Part shown: piece after piece, positions 45,801 to 58,100 of the stretch
Position numbering within the stretch: the first letter of the stretch is position 1
Layout of the letters: each line of letters starts with the position of its first letter
Source of the DNA: Prosapia bicincta
Taxonomy: Eukaryota > Arthropoda > Insecta > Hemiptera > Cercopidae
DNA length: 64,000 nt
Reading direction: 5' to 3'
NCBI GenBank assembly: GCA_036971475.1
Contig: JBAIZL010000001.1
Span: forward strand, 139,718,192-139,782,191
Made by a program: the position numbers and the translations under genes
Notes under the pieces: generated by a model
What the model saw: the letters and a program-made list of their open reading frames with translations, nothing else
Told to the model about the DNA's origin: nothing
The model's database searches: none

Positions 45801-46849
45801 AACATATGTATTTTAGGCAAAAATGTTACATATTACAGCAGCATCAGAAAACAAACCGAGATATTAGTTTAAAAATAAAAATTAAAAAGATTGTAAATTG
45901 TAATTCCATGTATAGTAATACTGGTTGAGACATGATTTCCACAAGGCTTTTTTTATGAAAACAGTTGACAATTAGAAATGCGCAGGAAAATTGCGCTGAA
46001 GGTCAGGAATCGCAAAATAAACTCTGAACATTTTTTTCGGTCAGGTCTTCGAACCGAAAGGACGCTGCAAGATGGGGCGTATCAAAAACAACATTTTTTT
46101 TCAGTTTTAATTTAATGTAATTCAATTATGTAAGGAAGTATCAAAACGTTTCTTTTATTATTTTTAAAAAACGTTTCATCACTGATTAGTTAACATCTGG
46201 CGAGCTCCCTAGCCAACTCGTATCCAAAATGAATAATGGCAAGGCCTGATCCAGGAGCCACGTTGTACAACATAAATTCCAGTTTCAGATAAGTTATTAA
46301 TTTTATGTAAGGTGATGTGATTTCAAAATTTAACTCGGGACGGCAAAATAGCGCAAGTTTTCATATTTTAATAATGCAAGAAGCTATGATTAATCCATGG
46401 GATGCAATAGCAAATTTTCAACTGTTAGATAAATTAATTTGCAATGTCTTTTATTTTATATAGAAGCAATCTCTTTATGGATATCACATGTCAATGCCAT
46501 AAACTCTAAAATAGTGAAAATATTTGTGTAAATTCTTAACATGTTTAAACAAAGGTAAAAACCAGATCTAAAACAGTGTAAACGTTTCTAATTGTATTTT
46601 CTTTTTATCTTTTAGTTTATTTTGTACATTAAAATTTGATTTATTTTTTTTGAAAAAATTGGTAAATTTATTAAATGCACCATTCTCAAGTTCAATTTAG
46701 GAATGCTCTTGACTTTGCAGATCACTTTATTAAATATGTAACAGATAACTGCAATATTCAACACCTAAATACCTTAAGAATTTATTTAATATAAATCGTT
46801 ACAACGGTTTTTGTGTTACAACTATCCAAAGATTTCAAAATAAAGAAAT
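45801..46849. other. AT-rich spacer between the diverged monomer and the satellite
   Basis: No domain-bearing ORF. A 37-codon frame from ATG 46675 and the first array ORF (46813) are in the same frame but separated by stops; I do not call a gene. Confidence 0.35.
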
Positions 46850-49800
46850 TCGTGATATTGTGGGCGCAACTTGGTAGGCTTAATCTGCATAACCTAAACA
46901 TGGAATGTGTCAAAAATGTAATCAGGGCATTTGCTCAGAGTCCTAAGCAAAGACTTTGTAAACATGGCAACGTCGAAACGTGCCATACCCTGGACAATCA
47001 TAGTTTGTGTTGGCGAATAGGATCACACTCATCCTTGTCAATAAATAACAGCTTTTGCTTTATTAACAAGTCCCTAAACCAATGTGGACATATATTCGTC
47101 AGCTTTGGGGCTGTACCAATCAGAACAATAGAATTACTATCCAATTATTTGAAAATAAAGACCTCCTTGATATTGTGGGTGCACCTTGCATCAATCTGCT
47201 TGATAGGCTCAATCTGCAAAACTTAAAAATGGAATGTGTCAATAATGTAATCAAGACATTTGCTCAGAGTCATAAGCAAAGGATTCATAAAGATGGCAAC
47301 GCCAAAACGTGCCATACCATGGAAAATCATAGTTTGTATTGGCAAATAGGAACACACTCATCCTTGTCAATAAATAACAGCTTTTGCTTTATTAACAAGT
47401 CCTTAAACTAATGTGGACATAATATATTAGTCAGCTTTGGGGCTGTACCAATCAGAGCAATAGAATTACTATCCAATGATTTAAAAATAAAGACCTCCTT
47501 GATATTGTGGCTGCACCTTGCATGAATCTGCTTGATAGGCTCAATCTGCATAACCTAAAAATGGAATGTGTCAAAAATGTAATCAAGACATTTGCTCAGA
47601 GTCATAAGCAAAGGATTCATAAAGATGGCAACGCCAAAACGTGCCATACCCTGGACAATCATAGTTTGTGTTGGCGAATAGGATCACACTCATCCTTGTC
47701 AATAAATAACACAGCTTTTGCTTTATTAACAAGTCCTTAAATTAATGTGGACATAATATATTAGTCAGCTTTGGGGCTGTACCAATCAGAGCAATAGAAT
47801 TACTATCCAATGATTTAAAAATAAAGACCTCCTTGATATTGTGGCTGCACCTTGCATGAATCTGCTTGATAGGCTCAATCTGCATAACCTAAAAATGGAA
47901 TGTGTCAAAAATGTAATCAGGGCATTTGCTCAGAGTCCTAAGCAAAGACTTCGTAAATATTGTGGGTGCACCTTGGTAGGTTCAAACTGCGTAACCTAAA
48001 CATGGAATGTGTCAAAAATGTAATCAGGGCATTTGCTCAGAGTCCTAAGCAAAGACTTTGTAAATATTGTGGGTGCACGTTGGTAGGCTCAATCTGCGTA
48101 ACCTAAACATGGAATGTGTCAAAAATGTAATCAGGGCATTTGCTCAGAGTCCTAAGCAAAGACTTCGTAAATATTGTGGGTGCACCTTGGTAGGCTCAAA
48201 CTGCGTAAACTAAACATGGAATGTGACAAAAATGTATTCAGGGCATTTGCTCAGAGTCCTAAGCAAAGACTTCGTAAATATTGTGGGTGCACCTTGGTAG
48301 GCTCAATCTGCATAACCTAAACATGGAATGTGTCAAAAATTTAATCAGGGCATTTGCTCAGAGTCCTAAGCAAAGACTTTGTAAACATGGCAACGTCGAA
48401 ACGTGCCATACCCTGGACAATCATAGTTTGTGTTGGCGAATAGGATCACACTCATCCTTGTCAATAAATAACAGCTTTTGCTTTATTAACAAGTCCCTAA
48501 ACCAATGTGGACATATATTCGTCAGCTTTGGGGCTGTACCAATCAGAGCAATAGAATTACTATCCAATTATTTGAAAATAAAGACCTCCTTGATATTGTG
48601 GCTGCACCTTGCATCAATCTGCTTGATAGGCTCAATCTGCAAAACTTAAAAATGGAATGTGTCAAAAATGTAATCAAGACATTTGCTCAGAGTCATAAGC
48701 AAAGGATTCATAAAGATGGCAACGCCAAAACGTGCCATACCATGGAAAATCATAGTTTGTATTGGCAAATAGGAACACACTCATCCTTGTCAATAAATAA
48801 CAGCTTTTGCTTTATTAACAAGTCCTTAAACTAATGTGGACATAATATATTAGTCAGCTTTGGGGCTGTACCAATCAGAGCAATAGAATTACTATCCAAT
48901 GATTTAAAAATAAAGACCTCCTTGATATTGTGGCTGCACCTTGCATGAATCTGCTTGATAGGCTCAATCTGCATAACCTAAAAATGGAATGTGTCAAAAA
49001 TGTAATCAAGACATTTGCTCAGAGTCATAAGCAAAGGATTCATAAAGATGGCAACGCCAAAACGTGCCATACCCTGGACAATCATAGTTTGTGTTGGCGA
49101 ATAGGATCACACTCATCCTTGTCAATAAATAACACAGCTTTTGCTTTATTAACAAGTCCTTAAATTAATGTGGACATAATATATTAGTCAGCTTTGGGGC
49201 TGTACCAATCAGAGCAATAGAATTACTATCCAATGATTTAAAAATAAAGACCTCCTTGATATTGTGGCTGCACCTTGCATGAATCTGCTTGATAGGCTCA
49301 ATCTGCATAACCTAAAAATGGAATGTGTCAAAAATGTAATCAGGGCATTTGCTCAGAGTCCTAAGCAAAGACTTCGTAAATATTGTGGGTGCACCTTGGT
49401 AGGTTCAAACTGCGTAACCTAAACATGGAATGTGTCAAAAATGTAATCAGGGCATTTGCTCAGAGTCCTAAGCAAAGACTTTGTAAATATTGTGGGTGCA
49501 CGTTGGTAGGCTCAATCTGCGTAACCTAAACATGGAATGTGTCAAAAATGTAATCAGGGCATTTGCTCAGAGTCCTAAGCAAAGACTTCGTAAATATTGT
49601 GGGTGCACCTTGGTAGGCTCAAACTGCGTAAACTAAACATGGAATGTGACAAAAATGTATTCAGGGCATTTGCTCAGAGTCCTAAGCAAAGACTTCGTAA
49701 ATATTGTGGGTGCACCTTGGTAGGCTCAATCTGCATAACCTAAACATGGAATGTGTCAAAAATTTAATCAGGGCATTTGCTCAGAGTCCTAAGCAAAGAC

Positions 49801-52800
49801 TTTGTAAACATGGCAACGTCGAAACGTGCCATACCCTGGACAATCATAGTTTGTGTTGGCGAATAGGATCACACTCATCCTTGTCAATAAATAACAGCTT
49901 TTGCTTTATTAACAAGTCCCTAAACCAATGTGGACATATATTCGTCAGCTTTGGGGCTGTACCAATCAGAGCAATAGAATTACTATCCAATTATTTGAAA
50001 ATAAAGACCTCCTTGATATTGTGGCTGCACCTTGCATCAATCTGCTTGATAGGCTCAATCTGCAAAACTTAAAAATGGAATGTGTCAAAAATGTAATCAA
50101 GACATTTGCTCAGAGTCATAAGCAAAGGATTCATAAAGATGGCAACGCCAAAACGTGCCATACCCTGGACAATCATAGTTTGTGTTGGCGAATAGGATCA
50201 CACTCATCCTTGTCAATAAATAACACAGCTTTTGCTTTATTAACAAGTCCTTAAACTAATGTGGACATAATATATTAGTCAGCTTTGGGGCTGTACCAAT
50301 CAGAGCAATAGAATTACTATCCAATGATTTAAAAATAAAGACCTCCTTGATATTGTGGCTGCACCTTGCATGAATCTGCTTGATAGGCTCAATCTGCATA
50401 ACCTAAAAATGGAATGTGTCAAAAATGTAATCAGGGCATTTGCTCAGAGTCCTAAGCAAAGACTTCGTAAATATTGTGGGTGCACCTTGGTAGGTTCAAA
50501 CTGCGTAACCTAAACATGGAATGTGTCAAAAATGTAATCAGGGCATTTGCTCAGAGTCCTAAGCAAAGACTTTGTAAATATTGTGGGTGCACGTTGGTAG
50601 GCTCAATCTGCGTAACCTAAACATGGAATGTGTCAAAAATGTAATCAGGGCATTTGCTCAGAGTCCTAAGCAAAAGACTTCGTAAATATTGTCGGTGCAC
50701 CTTGGTAGGCTCAATCTGCGTAACCTAAACATGGAATGTGTCAAAAATTTAATCAGGGCATTTGCTCAGAGTCCTAAGCAAAGACTTCGTAAATATTGTG
50801 GGTGCACCTTGGTAGGCTCAAACTGCGTAAACTAAACATGGAATGTGACAAAAATGTATTCAGGGCATTTGCTCAGAGTCCTAAGCAAAGACTTCGTAAA
50901 TATTGTGGGTGCACCTTGGTAGGCTCAATCTGCATAACCTAAACATGGAATGTGTCAAAAATTTAATCAGGGCATTTGCTCAGAGTCCTAAGCAAAGACT
51001 TTGTAAACATGGCAACGTCGAAACGTGCCATACCCTGGACAATCATAGTTTGTGTTGGCGAATAGGATCACACTCATCCTTGTCAATAAATAACAGCTTT
51101 TGCTTTATTAACAAGTCCCTAAACCAATGTGGACATATATTCGTCAGCTTTGGGGCTGTACCAATCAGAGCAATAGAATTACTATCCAATTATTTGAAAA
51201 TAAAGATCTCCTTGATATTGTGGCTGCACCTTGCATCAATCTGCTTGATAGGCTCAATCTGCAAAACTTAAAAATGGAATGTGTCAATAATGTAATCAAG
51301 ACATTAGCTCAGAGTCATAAGCAAAGGATTCATAAAGATGGCAACGCCAAAACGTGTCATACCATGGAAAATCATAGTTTGTATTGGCAAATAGGAACAC
51401 ACTCATCCTTGTCAATAAATAACAGCTTTTGCTTTATTAACAAGTCCCTTAACCAATGTGGACATATATTCGTCAGCTTTGGGGCTGTACCAATCAGAGC
51501 AATAGAATTACTATCCAATTATTTGAAAATAAAGACCTCCTTGATATTGTGGCTGCACCTTACATCAATCTGCTTGATAGGCTCAATCTGCATAACTTAA
51601 AAATGGAATGTGTCAATAATGTAATCAAGACATTTGCTCAGAGTCATAAGCAAAGGATTCATAAAGATGGCAACGCAAAACGTGTCATACCATGGAAAAT
51701 CATAGTTTGTATTGGCAAATAGGAACACACTCATCCTAGTCAATAAATAACAGCTTTTGCTTTATTAACAAGTCCCTAAACCAATGTGGACATATATTCG
51801 TCAGATTTGGGGCTGTACCAATCAGAGCAATAGAATTACTATCCAATTATTTGAAAATAAAGACCTCCTTGATATTGTGGCTGCACCATGCATCAATCTG
51901 CTTGATAGGCTCAATCTGCATAACTTAAAAATGGAATGTGTCAATAATGTAATCAAGACATTTGCTCAGAGTCATAAGCAAAGGATTCATAAAGATGGCA
52001 ACGCAAAACGTGTCATACCATGGAAAATCATAGTTTGTATTGGCAAATAGGAACACACTCATCCTTGTCAATAAATAACAGCTTTTGCTTTATTAACAAG
52101 TCCCTTAACCAATGTGGACATATATTCGTCAGCTTTGGGGCTGTACCAATCAGAGCAATAGAATTACTATCCAATTATTTGAAAATAAAGACCTCCTTGA
52201 TATTGTGGCTGCACCTTACATCAATCTGCTTGATAGGCTCAATCTGCATAACTTAAAAATGGAATGTGTCAATAATGTAATCAAGACATTTGCTCAGAGT
52301 CATAAGCAAAGGATTCATAAAGATGGCAACGCAAAACGTGTCATACCATGGAAAATCATAGTTTGTATTGGCAAATAGGAACACACTCATCCTAGTCAAT
52401 AAATAACAGCTTTTGCTTTATTAACAAGTCCCTAAACCAATGTGGACATATATTCGTCAGATTTGGGGCTGTACCAATCAGAGCAATAGAATTACTATCC
52501 AATTATTTGAAAATAAAGACCTCCTTGATATTGTGGCTGCACCTTACATCAATCTGCTTGATAGGCTCAATCTGCATAACTTAAAAATGGAATGTGTCAA
52601 TAATGTAATCAAGACATTTGCTCAGAGTCATAAGCAAAGGATTCATAAAGATGGCAACGCAAAACGTGTCATACCATGGAAAATCATAGTTTGTATTGGC
52701 AAATAGGAACACACTCATCCTAGTCAATAAATAACAGCTTTTGCTTTATTAACAAGTCCCTAAACCAATGTGGACATATATTCGTCAGATTTGGGGCTGT

Positions 52801-53690
52801 ACCAATCAGAGCAATAGAATTACTATCCAATTATTTGAAAATAAAGACCTCCTTGATATTGTGGCTGCACCTTGCATCAATCTGCTTGATAGGCTCAATC
52901 TGCAAAACTTAAAAATGGAATGTGTCAATAATGTAATCAAGACATTTGCTCAGAGTCATAAGCAAAGGATTCATAAAGATGGCAACGCAAAACGTGTCAT
53001 ACTATGGAAAATCATAGTTTGTATTGGCAAATAGGAACACACTCATCCTTGTCAATAAATAACAGCTTTTGCTTTATTAACAAGTCCCTAAACCAATGTG
53101 GACATATATTCGTCAGCTTTGGGGCTGTACCAATCAGAGCAATAGAATTACTATCCAATTATTTGAAAATAAAGACCTCCTTGATATTGTGGCTGCACCA
53201 TGCATCAATCTGCTTGATAGGCTCAATCTGCAAAACTTAAAAATGAAATGTGTCAAAAATGTAATCAAGACATTTGCTCAGAGTCATAAGCAAAGGATTC
53301 ATAAAGATGGCAACGCCAAAACGTGTCATACCATGGAAAATCATAGTTTGTATTGGCGAATAGGAACACACCCATCCTTGTCAATAAATAACAGCTTTTG
53401 CTTTATTAACAAGTCCTTGATCCAATGTAGACATAATATATTAGTCAGCTTTGGGTCTGTACCAATCAAAGCAATAGAATTACTATCCAATTATTTGAAA
53501 ATAAAGACCTCCTTGATATTGTGGGTGCACCTTGCATCAATCTGCTTGATAGGCTCAATCTGCATAACCTAAAAATGGAATGTGTCAATAATGTAATCAA
53601 GATATTTGCTCATAGTCATAGGCAAAGGATTCATAAAGATGGCAACGCCGAAGCACGCCAGATCCTAGACAGTGATAGAATAGTGAGAAG
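46850..53690. repeat. complex satellite: 328-bp and 107-bp units in ~1.42-kb higher-order repeats
   Basis: The 328-bp unit carries TCAATAAATAACAGCTTTTG, CAATGTGGACATATATTCGT, ATTACTATCCAATTATTTGA and AATGGAATGTGTCAAAAATG. A shortened 107-bp unit (ATTGTGGGTGCACCTTGGTA to AGCAAAGACTTCGTAAAT) runs in groups of three to five. Higher-order repeats start at about 46857, 48281, 49704 and 50903 (1424, 1423 and 1199 bp); the 48281 and 49704 ones look almost identical. After 50903 simple 328-bp copies follow (51456, 51784, 52112, 52440, 52768, 53096). The last units decay by 53690. ORFs of 77-158 codons recur, but 328 is not a multiple of three, so the frame changes at each copy; I regard them as non-coding. 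Confidence 0.9.
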
Positions 53691-55319
53691 ACAAAAACTG
53701 ACAAAACCTTTTGAATTAATACTGGGAACAATCAATTCAATTTCTACGCTTCAACGGTGAACTAAGTCGATTAGCTTAGTTTTATCTTATCAACCTGTAA
53801 GACCATAATGAAATTACCTATTAATTAAAAAACCTAGATTGTAATAACAAAAATACCCACAGCTGTCACGTCAAAACATAATTTAATCATATATAAGATA
53901 TTTCCGAATTGCAATTTGAAAATATTCGTATTTGGCTATTATTTGCAATTGCTGATTATTGTATTTGAAAATAATTTAAACATAGCCTTCGAATAACCTC
54001 AAATTGAAAATGAAAGTTATATGCCTTAACTGAGTTCATTATAAGTTTTGTTTATATTTCGGAAATCTTCGGGGAAATTCGTTGAACTTCGAAAATTTGA
54101 CGGAATAAGTTCTTACTTCTTTAGTTTCACTCATTCCAGAAAAACAATCTAGTAGTTTACTTATCGTGTTTCAAGTTCTTCGTTTGAGCCATTTTCCACC
54201 ATCATGTTATCGTCCTTGAGGTTTCGTGACCAGTCAATGAGTAATGGTATTTGCCCGTGATATATTAATTTAACTATCGTATACATGTTAATTATCATAT
54301 TGCCGAAGAGACAACAATAGGTATACAAACCATTTCCATGGTTTATTGAGCCTAAGCGTTCAACACTGATTTTAGAATAAAACTAAGACCTTCCGTTATT
54401 TGAATTGTAATTTTCCAATATTCAAATAGCTGTTGTTGAGGCAAGTACAATTGTCTACCACTGGTAACTATGCCTCTGGTGGGTGACGGTTATTGGGTAT
54501 AAGTAGATAGTAACGGCTCTCGTTAATAACATTAAAATAATGATGGCCGTTACTCTGGACACGAGTAATTGACTGGATAGTTTCGTCTTCTGGTAATCCT
54601 TTTGGAGGTCTAACCATTAAAACCTCTTCTGATCGCAATTGGACATCGAAACTTACACCGATGTTGTAACTATAGGTTGTGTCATATTTTGGTCTATCAA
54701 AATTTCAATTTAATTTGGTAAGGAAATTAAAAACAAAACTGTGTCAAACAATATGTATTTTAAGGATCACTCCGTACCTAAGGATTCGGCGTTTATCTAG
54801 TAATATATCAGGATCTCACGTCAGTAGATTTTTAAAGGACGGATCCCCGCCCTCCCTCAACTCGTACTTATTGCTACGTTTCTTCTAGTAATTTCATTTA
54901 ACACCCTCTTTCCAAACAAGAAATCCTTCTTTTTTAATAGCAACGAAAACTGTTAAACCTGCAGTAAAAACGTCTTTAACACCTCCATACATACAACAAA
55001 ACCCTTCAGGGTTTAACACAAAGGGCGTAAACTTAAGCCAGGCTATAAACTGCCACAAATGTCGGCTGGAGTAAACGACTTATCCACGTCACTTAAACGT
55101 CACTTCTTTTGTTCCGCAGCTTCCGGTTTATGGGTAATGAAAGTTAAACAAAAGTGTTTCGGAGACAAAGAATACAGTGGGACGGGGAAATATTCAATGA
55201 GGTATGGTTTAATTGTGCAGAGTTTGAAGTGAAAGGTAATTAAAAAATTATATTTTTCGCGAGGGTTTGAGGCTCGAAACAAGCCCTTTATGTCACGCAC
55301 GTGCCTGCGTATAGCACCC
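53691..55319. other. no supported feature
   Basis: AT-rich; short frames without domains. Confidence 0.4.
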
Positions 55320-55375
55320 CTTTAGTCTGACGATTCAACACCTGGTAGAGCGTTTGACTCCGGGCCCTAAAGGAA
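55320..55375 (+). mobile_element. tRNA-like SINE head fragment
   Basis: ACCTGGTAGAGCGTTTGACT + CCGGGCCCTAAAGG resembles a tRNA 5' half with A box, but no B box follows. Related in type to the head at 738. Confidence 0.4.
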
Positions 55376-55660
55376 AATATATGGTTTAGTCAAAAAAATC
55401 TAATAGGATACTTGATATATGTAAAAGACTAACAAATTAGAATAGAAGATAATTATTAGGCGGTACTTTAAGGAAAAGAACAAATATGACTTTTATCGTT
55501 TGATTGTAATGTGGAACTGTTGTGATACATAATATAGAAAGCGTTAGATGAACCGTTTCGCTCTTGTGATGGATCGAAACCTGAGGACATCATTGTATAC
55601 TGATATCGTAGACATAGGAAAACTAACATGGGCCCTATAAGGACTAGGATATGCAAATAA

Positions 55661-56235
55661 GTAGAATACGGGGACGAGATAGGGGCCTGGCAAACCGTGA
55701 CTCCAATAGAAGACTTTGGCTGAAAGATATTGTTCTCCTTTGGGGTCTTAGGAGAGTCTATCTGTTACCAAATAAGTAGAATACGGGGACGAGATAGGGG
55801 CCTGGCAAACCGTGACTCCAATAGAAGACTTTGGCTGAAAGATATAGTTCTCCTTTGGGGTCTTAGGAGAATCTATCTGCTACCAAATAAGTAGAATACG
55901 GGGACGAGATAGGGGCCTGGCAAACCGTGACTAAAATAGAAGACTTTGGCTGAAAGATATTGTTCTCCTTTGGGGTCTTAGGAGAGTCTATCTGTTACCA
56001 AATAAGTAGAATACGGGGACGAGATAGGGGCCTGGCAAACCGTGACTCCAACAGAAGACTTTGGCTAAAAGATATAGTTCTCCTTTGGTGTCTTAGGAGA
56101 GTCTATCTGCTACCAAATAAGTAGAATACGGGGACGAGATAGGGGCCTGGCAAACCGTGACTCCAATAGAGGACTTTGGCTGAAAGATATAGTTCTCCTT
56201 TGGGGTCTTAGGAGAGTCTATCTGCTACCAAATAA
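55661..56235. repeat. 115-bp tandem repeat, five copies
   Basis: Units begin GTAGAATACGGGGACGAGAT at 55661, 55776, 55891, 56006 and 56121, exactly 115 bp apart, and differ at only a few sites (for example TTGTTCTCC/TAGTTCTCC, CTGTTACC/CTGCTACC). 115 is not a multiple of three and no ORF runs through. Recent amplification. Confidence 0.95.
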
Positions 56236-56769
56236 AACAAGAAACATTAATTTTTTTCAGAAATTAAGAATTATACTCCACAAATACTCCTAACCCCCTA
56301 AAATACTCCCGCAATTCTCTGTTCCTCTCCTAATTTTAGATTGAAAAATTACTTATGGGTAGTGTTGTAACCTAGACAATGTTAATTTTAAGTACAGGAA
56401 AAACATTGAGACAGTACTCCCCTAAAAGTCATCATCATAACTCTCCAGCTTCTTACCTTCCATGCACGTAAGAAACCCCTCCAAACATCAACACCCCTGA
56501 TCCCGTATCCTTCCTGCAGCTGTTAAAGGAGACGGAACCTTCAAAAATGTATTCATCAGAGTCATCGAATTCCTTCTTTCTCCGACTGACTTGTTTTGTA
56601 TAATAGTTTTTCGTTCTGGTGTAGTAATTTTCAAGTGGATCTATACCTTTACTCTCCTGTATTTTTTAATCAAACCTGTTTGATCATTATTGATCAAATT
56701 ATGTTTTGAGTTCTAGAGCCAATGTCTGTTGTTTCTCTTCCGTTATCATTTATTAATGTCACAGTATAC

Positions 56770-57250
56770 AAGAGGTCTTGATATTTCACCCTCCACAAGA
56801 TGGTAGCCTACAGAAGCACTTCCTCTTATACCTTCCACAAGATGGTAGCCTACAGAAGCTCTTCCTCTTACACCTTCCACAAGATGGTAGCCTACAGAAG
56901 CTCTTCCTCTTCCATCTTCCACAAGAAGGTAGCCTACAGAAGAACTTCCCATTTCACCTTTCACATGATGTTCGTCTCCGAAGCACTCCGATGCCCCTAG
57001 GAGCTCTTCCTCTTACACCTTTCACACCACGTTTGCCTACATGATCTTCTCCCCTTACAACTTTCCCACGAGAATAGCCGACATGAACTATTTCTCTTAC
57101 ACCAGTCACAGAACAATATACTACAGTAGCCCTTCCTTTTACACCTTTCACATTGATAGCTTACATGTCCTCTTCTCATTTCACTGTTCACATGTTGACA
57201 GCCTACAAGATTTCCTCCCCTACATTATCACACGTCGATAGCCTCTATGA
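56770..57250. repeat. 42-bp minisatellite, four clear and several diverged copies
   Basis: Unit CTTCCACAAGATGGTAGCCT + ACAGAAGCTCTTCCTCTTACAC. Four clear copies to ~56965 and about seven progressively diverged ones to ~57250. The 42-bp length keeps the frame, producing 14-residue repeats in several frames on both strands; none looks like a real gene. Confidence 0.85.
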
Positions 57251-57466
57251 GCTCTTCATTCTAAAACCAGGAACGATTTTTCAAGGTTTTTGTAGATAAA
57301 TTATAATCGTAAAACGTATTATAAACCTTCTACATTTGAGTCACGAGTGTACTAGGGTTTGTGAGGTGTACTAGCTAGAAACAGGTTATATAAACAAACA
57401 ATTTTTAAAGTTAATATATACTTCCATCATCAAATAAAACTTTTATTTTTCTTACTTTTTATTAAA

Positions 57467-57745
57467 AATTACAATTAATATAAATAAAGTAACAACCCAT
57501 GCGATAAAACAGCTGTTCTACCACATAACCTATAGCGTACAATCAGCTGTTTTATGAATTCATACGTTATCACATATTCTAATCCAAATGGGATTAAATA
57601 ACTATATTGCGTACTTTGCCCCTTTTGTAAAACGTTTTTCTCCATGTAAAATTAAAACTAATTAATTAAATTTAATTAATGAATTAATATTTGAAAAAAC
57701 TGTATAAATATCAAGTGTCAGCCACTAAAAGTCCTAAAAAATGTT
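57467..57745 (+). mobile_element. SINE-like repeat fragment (family of 27340/31480)
   Basis: Starts ATTACAATTAATATAAAT, as at 31452, and ends with TAATATTTGAAAAAACTGTA + TAAATATCAAGTGTCAGCCACTAAAAG, the family tail. The tRNA-like middle is not recognisable. The start motif recurs at 58026. Confidence 0.5.
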
Positions 57746-57839
57746 AAATGTGTTAAAAAGTTCCTTTTACAGGTGATTATCAACTGATTAAGCCAAGTCA
57801 ATTATATATTATTGTATAGGCAATTGAGTGTTAAGGCAG

Positions 57840-58100
57840 TTTTCAAAGCCAGTGCCCCAAGGAAGGAATTTCTGGTGCCCTGAAGGAATTTCTAAATGAA
57901 AATACGCTAATGTGTTAACTAGGAACCATAAGAATGTCCATGTAAAATTTCAGCTCAATGGGTCTAGTAGTTTTTACGTTAATGAGTAACACACACACAA
58001 ACACCATTAAATTTTTATATCAAATTGTATAGATTACAATTAATTTAAATAAAGTAACATAACTACGCGTTAAAACATCTGTTTTATTACAAATCCTTAA
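57840..58100 (+). mobile_element. LINE/SINE-type 3' tail and repeated start motif
   Basis: AAATTTCAGCTCAATGGGTC + TAGTAGTTTTTACGTTAATGAGTAACACACACAC has the layout of the insect retroposon end (CAGCTCAATNGGTCNAGTAGTTT, AACAAACACAC). It is followed by ATTACAATTAATTTAAATAA + AGTAACAT, a diverged direct copy of 57472-57500. Confidence 0.5.

Noticed and set aside
56746..57241. Repetitive ORFs with HLPQDGSLQKLFL or VGYHLVEGVRGRAS units
   Set aside because: Both strands and several frames are open because the unit is 42 bp; minisatellite rather than a repeat protein.
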